Source: Chloroflexota bacterium
GTDB taxonomy: Bacteria > Chloroflexota > Anaerolineae > B4-G1 > SLSP01
NCBI GenBank assembly: GCA_022707665.1
Contig: JAKJAE010000073.1
Span: 1 to 10,465 of the forward strand
DNA: 10,465 bases
Reading direction: 5' to 3'
Numbering within the stretch: the stretch's first letter is position 1; each line of letters begins with the position of its first letter. Shown piece after piece: positions 7,711-10,465 of the stretch. A program made the translations under genes and the position numbers. Under the pieces are notes generated by a model. The model searched no databases. It was not told where the DNA came from and saw only the letters and a list, made by a program, of their open reading frames with translations.

Positions 7711-7760
7711 CAGGTGAGATCTCCTTGATTGGCTGCTTCTTGATTCTTTATTCTCTGATT

Positions 7761-8936
7761 CTAGAGCCCCGCCGCCACCTGTTTCACCTTCGAGATCATG
7801 GCGTCCAGATCCTCGCGAGTGCGCGTGGGGTCGGTATGAAGGTAAGCCGTGCGCGACAGGACGTCGAGCGTGCGTGGGCACATGTCCTTTGAGTAAGCCA
7901 CTGGCTCGGGAGCGAGCTGGTAGGCGTCGAAGGCCGGATGATGAGCACCCTGCTGGCTCATGATGGGCTCCCAGTTGCTGTAGACGTGGCGACCGCTGTC
8001 GATTGGCGTGTCAGCGCTCACGCCAACAGCGTGGACACCGTCGAGGAAGCGGCGCATCGTGGGCTCGCTATCGAACAGCAGGGCCACCGTGGTGCCACAG
8101 TCGCCCTCAACGTCGTGGATCGGGTTGAACGTGAAGGGTCCGGTGCCGTTGAGCGCTTCGATGATCGTTCGTTTCTCCGTCAGCATCGCGTCGAGCATGC
8201 CGTCGAGGCGCGTGAGCTGGACTCGCAGGATCGCGCTAAGGATCTCGTTGATGCGGAAGTTCCACCCCGCGAAGATAGGGCTCTGGAGCTCTGCGGCGTG
8301 GTTCCGAAACGAGCTGCCGCCATCGTGGAAGATCAGGGCCCGTTCGTAGACCTCGCGGTCATCGGTCACCAGGGCGCCGCCCTCACCACAGGTCATGATC
8401 TTGAAGTGGTTGAACGAGAAAGCGCCCGCGTGGCCGATGGCACCCAGGCGCTTGCTACCGTAGGCGCCGCCATCGGCCTGGCATGCATCCTCCAGCACCT
8501 TCAGGTTGTGCCGGGCTGCAATGTCCATAATGGCGTCCATATTGCTGGGCAGGCCAACCATGTGGACGGGGATGATGGCCCTGGTCCGGGGCGTGATCTT
8601 GCGCTCGACGTCCCTGGGATCGATCGTCAGCGAGGCATCGACCTCGGCGATGATGGGAACGGCACCGACCGCGAGCGGGGCCAGCGGCGTGGCCATGTAC
8701 GTGTAGGCCGGGACAATGACCTCATCACCGGGCCCGATTCCAAGGCCCACGAGCCCCATGATCAACGCTGCGGTGCCGCTGGTCACGGCGATGGCGTACT
8801 CCGTCCCGATCTTCTCGCGCCATTCTTTTTCAAAGGTGTCCGACTCGCCGCCCTCGCCTCCGCGATAGCGGAAGAGCTGGCGCGACTCGATCACCCGCTG
8901 GACTGCGTCAACCTCTTCTTTGCCGATGATGTACAT
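7761..8936 (-). CDS. DegT/DnrJ/EryC1/StrS-family PLP-dependent aminotransferase
   Basis: A 391-residue protein of the fold-type I PLP enzymes that transaminate keto-sugars and keto-cyclitols, usually with glutamate or glutamine as amino donor. Motifs: SGTAA at 53-57 for the PLP phosphate, EDACQADGG at 149-157 with D150 near the PLP nitrogen and Q153 stacking, and FSFNHFK at 173-179 followed by TCGEGG, so K179 is the Schiff-base lysine. The catalytic lysine is intact, so it is more likely an aminotransferase than a regulator-like homologue. The start is uncertain: ATG 8936 has GGAGG eleven bases upstream and begins at the conserved IIGKEEV helix; a GTG at 9035 with a weak ribosome-binding site would add 33 residues and is possible. 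It is first after a roughly 300-bp gap with a candidate promoter. Biosynthesis of an amino sugar, or its catabolic reversal, are both possible. Confidence 0.92.
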   Translation of the reverse strand: MYIIGKEEVDAVQRVIESRQLFRYRGGEGGESDTFEKEWREKIGTEYAIAVTSGTAALIMGLVGLGIGPGDEVIVPAYTYMATPLAPLAVGAVPIIAEVDASLTIDPRDVERKITPRTRAIIPVHMVGLPSNMDAIMDIAARHNLKVLEDACQADGGAYGSKRLGAIGHAGAFSFNHFKIMTCGEGGALVTDDREVYERALIFHDGGSSFRNHAAELQSPIFAGWNFRINEILSAILRVQLTRLDGMLDAMLTEKRTIIEALNGTGPFTFNPIHDVEGDCGTTVALLFDSEPTMRRFLDGVHAVGVSADTPIDSGRHVYSNWEPIMSQQGAHHPAFDAYQLAPEPVAYSKDMCPRTLDVLSRTAYLHTDPTRTREDLDAMISKVKQVAAGL

Positions 8937-8955
8937 GGGTGCACTTGCCTCCGGT

Positions 8956-8968
8956 TGTCTGCCAGACA
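8956..8968. promoter_or_regulatory. 13-bp palindrome, possible operator
   Basis: TGTCTG-C-CAGACA is a perfect inverted repeat around one central base. It lies 20 bases upstream of the preferred ATG of the aminotransferase gene, next to its ribosome-binding site, or inside the coding region if the GTG at 9035 is used. Short odd-spaced palindromes of this kind are typical of GntR- or LacI-family regulators, but no regulator gene is in the window, so this is only a candidate. Confidence 0.35.
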
Positions 8969-9112
8969 GACTCGTGATCAGGGGGGTGGTGACAGGGTCA
9001 AACCACAGATCCCAATCGGGCTGAGCCCTGATCACCGGTCTCTCGTGCTTAGTTCATCTGATGTTTGGGGTTCGTAGGTGCGGCCTCGGTCGATCCGGAG
9101 CCTCAGCAGGCA

Positions 9113-9130
9113 CGCCCAGCAGACTGGGCG
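9113..9130 (-). terminator. Hairpin between BtpA-family and aminotransferase genes
   Basis: CGCCCAG (9113-9119) and CTGGGCG (9124-9130) form a perfect 7-bp GC-rich stem with a four-base loop, caga on the plus strand. No T run follows on the minus strand, so it is either a weak terminator or attenuator for transcripts from upstream, or a structural part of the leader. The loop matches that of the hairpin at 3611-3648. Confidence 0.4.
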
Positions 9131-9160
9131 GCAGGAGAACCGATGAACCGTTACCTGCGA
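9129..9160 (-). repeat. Degenerate copy of a short intergenic repeat
   Basis: It aligns with 10112-10140 over 25 identical bases with a few small gaps. Shared blocks are CGGCA, GAACCG, TGAA, GTTAC and CGA in the same order. In this copy the hairpin present in the other has decayed. It is placed between genes like the other copy, which suggests a REP-like dispersed element rather than coding sequence. Confidence 0.45.
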
Positions 9161-9198
9161 ACCAATTTGGCTGACCGCCGGTCACTGCCCCTGGGGCC

Positions 9199-9226
9199 AT
9201 TGTAGTCCCGACAGGGGGATACGCAA
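9199..9226 (-). promoter_or_regulatory. Candidate sigma-70-type promoter for the aminotransferase operon
   Basis: On the minus strand, TTGCGT (9226-9221) and TACAAT (9204-9199) are separated by 16 bases. It starts 11 bases after the end of the BtpA-family gene, and transcription would begin near 9192, inside the palindrome GCCCCTGGGGC. It would give a leader of roughly 155-255 bases. The match is reasonable but unproven, and GC-rich phyla often use other promoter rules. Confidence 0.35.
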
Positions 9227-9236
9227 CGGCATGGGC

Positions 9237-10046
9237 CTACCGAAGCTCCCGGACGCGGTCCATGAAGGCTCGGACGCGGGCTTCATCGACGTGGTTCTCG
9301 AAGACGCCATCTATCTTGAACGTGGTGCCAACCACGGCGCCATCGGCGATGGCGAGCTGCTGCTCGACGTTGCTGAGCTTGACGCCGGTGTTGGCGAAGA
9401 CAATGGTGCCGGGGACGATGTCCTTGACGGCCTTGAGGGTCTGCGCGTCGGTACTGGCGCCGGCGATCAGGCCCGAGACACACAGAGCGTCGGGCCGGTG
9501 GTTGAAGACGGTCGATCGGGCGATGGAGACGATGTCGCGCCCGCCCAGGTATTGAGCCGCCTCGGGGACGATGTTGAAGAGCAGCTTCACGTCTTGAGCG
9601 CCGATGGCATGTTGGTGGCGCACAACGGCGCCGCAGTTCGTATTCCAAAGGCCAAAGTCGCTGGCGTAGACGCCGGAGAAGATCTCGCGCACGAAGCGCG
9701 CGCCGGTCGCCACAGCCAGGTCGAGCGACGCCGCCGGATCCCAAAGCACGTTCACACCGAAGGGGATGCGGATGTCGGGCAGCAACTCACCGATCACGCG
9801 CGCCATCGCCGCCACGGTCACCGTCTCCACCTTGGTCAGATAGGGCATGCTGAACTCGTTGGAGAACATCACGCCGTCGACGCCGCCGTCCTGCAGCGCC
9901 AGGAGATCCTTCCGCGCCCAGGCGATCACGTCCGCCATCCCGGTGGCCTGGTCATACTTGGGGTCGCCTGGCAATGCATTCAGGTGGCACATCGCGATGA
10001 TGGGCTTATCCGTACCGAACAGGTCCAGGGTCCAGGGAATCGTCAT
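9237..10046 (-). CDS. BtpA/SgcQ-family TIM-barrel protein
   Basis: A 269-residue protein matching the BtpA/SgcQ family. Recognisable stretches: IIAMCHLNALPGDPKY at about 16-31, GGVDGVMFSNEFSMPY at 54-69, FGVNVLWDP at 96-104, SGLIAGAST at 191-199, and FANTGVKLSNV (217-227) leading to ADGAVVGTTFKIDG (234-247), all in the order expected of a TIM barrel. BtpA is named from a cyanobacterial protein needed for photosystem I accumulation; SgcQ lies in an uncharacterised sugar operon of E. coli. The catalytic activity of the family is not settled, and the nearness to kinases and sugar oxidoreductases here favours a role in sugar or nucleoside-like metabolism. ATG 10046 is preceded by GGAGAGG; the frame continues upstream to 10421 but that part overlaps the kinase gene in another frame and is not family sequence. 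No signal peptide, so probably cytosolic. Confidence 0.9.
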   Translation of the reverse strand: MTIPWTLDLFGTDKPIIAMCHLNALPGDPKYDQATGMADVIAWARKDLLALQDGGVDGVMFSNEFSMPYLTKVETVTVAAMARVIGELLPDIRIPFGVNVLWDPAASLDLAVATGARFVREIFSGVYASDFGLWNTNCGAVVRHQHAIGAQDVKLLFNIVPEAAQYLGGRDIVSIARSTVFNHRPDALCVSGLIAGASTDAQTLKAVKDIVPGTIVFANTGVKLSNVEQQLAIADGAVVGTTFKIDGVFENHVDEARVRAFMDRVRELR

Positions 10047-10111
10047 CGTCACCTCTCCGAGTGTTAGTTCTCCGCACGGCCTGGCGCGCGCCGGTGGTGC
10101 GCAGGTAGAGC

Positions 10112-10140
10112 CGGCAGAACCGCTGAAGCGGTTACTACGA
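10112..10140 (-). repeat. Intergenic REP-like repeat with hairpin
   Basis: It contains AACCGC (10118-10123) and GCGGTT (10128-10133) as a 6-bp stem with a four-base loop (tgaa on the plus strand, TTCA on the minus strand). It lies in the 110-bp gap between the partial kinase and the BtpA-family gene. A second, degenerate copy is at 9129-9160. No T tract follows, so it is better explained as a dispersed palindromic repeat than as a terminator. Confidence 0.45.
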
Positions 10141-10156
10141 GCTGCGATAGGCCTGT

Positions 10157-10465
10157 CTAGATAGCCGCCAGCCGGTGCATCAGGTCCGCAGTCTGTGTGT
10201 ACAGCGCGCGATAGATCGCGTAGGTGGTCTCGTACGCCGTGGGTCTCGGATCGGCGGGCACGATCCATCGCCCGTTCTTGACCCAATGTGCGACCTCGGT
10301 CAGGTCGTGGAACGCGCCGATGCCCACACCGGCCATGAAAGCGTCGCCGTAGCTCGCGCCGATCTGCTGCTCGGGGACTTCGAGCGCGATGCCCGCAACG
10401 TCGCTCACGATCTGCAGCCATAACCGGTTCCGGGCGCCTCCACCGACGGCGAGGATGCGGTGAGC
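10157..10465 (-). CDS. FGGY-family carbohydrate kinase, C-terminal fragment (5' end outside window)
   Basis: The last 102 residues of a sugar kinase whose start lies beyond the right edge; stop TAG at 10159-10157. AVGGGARNRLWLQIVSDVAG (residues 6-25 of the visible part) is the FGGY C-terminal signature that contacts ATP, with the usual W-x-Q-I-x-x-D pattern, and GASYGDAFMAGVGIGAF (36-52) is the following adenosine-binding helix. The tail with Y-x-x-x-Y spacing (about 78-90) is typical of xylulokinase-like members. It is clearly different from the kinase half of the fusion at 1-2614, which has TEAAALGAALGAA in the same place, so this is a second kinase and not a recent duplicate. It would phosphorylate a sugar or polyol in the cytosol. 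Subfamily cannot be decided from this fragment. Confidence 0.92.
   Translation of the reverse strand, partial: AHRILAVGGGARNRLWLQIVSDVAGIALEVPEQQIGASYGDAFMAGVGIGAFHDLTEVAHWVKNGRWIVPADPRPTAYETTYAIYRALYTQTADLMHRLAAI

Larger units (their letters stand above)
8937..9236. other. Intergenic region between BtpA-family gene and aminotransferase gene
   Basis: This is the longest non-coding stretch (300 bases, or 201 if the aminotransferase starts at GTG 9035). No other protein or RNA gene is evident. It holds, in transcription direction, a candidate promoter (9226-9199), a small palindrome GCCCCTGGGGC (9187-9197) near the expected start of transcription, a degenerate repeat (9160-9129), a 7-bp hairpin (9130-9113) and a 13-bp palindrome (8968-8956). 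Confidence 0.6.

Noticed and set aside
7711..7881. 57-residue extension of the OYE frame
   Set aside because: It covers the end of the aminotransferase gene and the AT-rich gap. ATG 7710 with AAGGAGA starts at the conserved protein.
10047..10421. Arg-rich N-terminal extension of the BtpA frame
   Set aside because: It overlaps the kinase gene in another frame, has no family similarity, and ATG 10046 has GGAGAGG in front.
1..10465. CRISPR array, insertion sequence, tRNA or phage defence module
   Set aside because: No regularly spaced repeats, transposase motifs, tRNA-like cloverleaf with conserved arms, or nuclease/toxin domains were seen; the genes are metabolic.

Overview
The window is GC-rich (about 60-65 % by eye). 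It carries one block of eight protein genes, all read on the minus strand, so transcription runs from the right edge (10465) towards the left edge (1). The spacing and the mix of sugar-kinase, redox and aminotransferase genes suggest a catabolic or carbohydrate-modifying gene cluster in a free-living bacterium. The ensemble (Gfo/Idh/MocA oxidoreductase, DegT-type aminotransferase, Old-Yellow-Enzyme-type reductase, BtpA-type protein, FGGY kinases, cysteine-rich ferredoxin-like protein) is what I would expect in Chloroflexota or similarly metabolically versatile environmental phyla. No phylogenetic marker is present, so this assignment is a weak inference. I saw no tRNA, rRNA, transposase, CRISPR array, transporter or dedicated regulator gene.

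Layout in transcription order: (1) C-terminal 102 residues of an FGGY-family sugar kinase, cut by the right edge (10465-10157). (2) A complete BtpA/SgcQ-family TIM-barrel protein (10046-9237). (3) A roughly 300-bp gap with a candidate promoter, two hairpin or repeat elements and a 13-bp palindrome. (4) A DegT/DnrJ/EryC1/StrS PLP aminotransferase (8936-7761). (5) An Old-Yellow-Enzyme-family NADH:flavin oxidoreductase (7710-6262). (6) A Gfo/Idh/MocA oxidoreductase (6196-4823). (7) A protein with a winged-helix-like N-terminus, a cysteine-rich middle and two 4Fe-4S ferredoxin motifs (4728-3652). (8) A short-chain dehydrogenase (3511-2690). (9) A single open frame from 2614 to the left edge that joins a complete FGGY carbohydrate kinase to a nearly complete D-isomer-specific 2-hydroxyacid dehydrogenase.

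How they may work together (inference): the set combines alcohol/ketone oxidation-reduction of a polyol or sugar (Gfo/Idh/MocA, SDR), C=C or enone reduction (OYE), electron supply (Fe-S protein), transamination of a keto-sugar or keto-cyclitol (DegT), phosphorylation (two FGGY kinases) and hydroxyacid/ketoacid interconversion (2-hydroxyacid dehydrogenase). That fits turnover of an unusual sugar, amino sugar or cyclitol, but the substrate cannot be read from the sequence. The most notable item is the kinase-dehydrogenase fusion. Next are the 18-cysteine Fe-S protein and a hairpin and potential G-quadruplex that compete for the same bases in the leader before the SDR gene.
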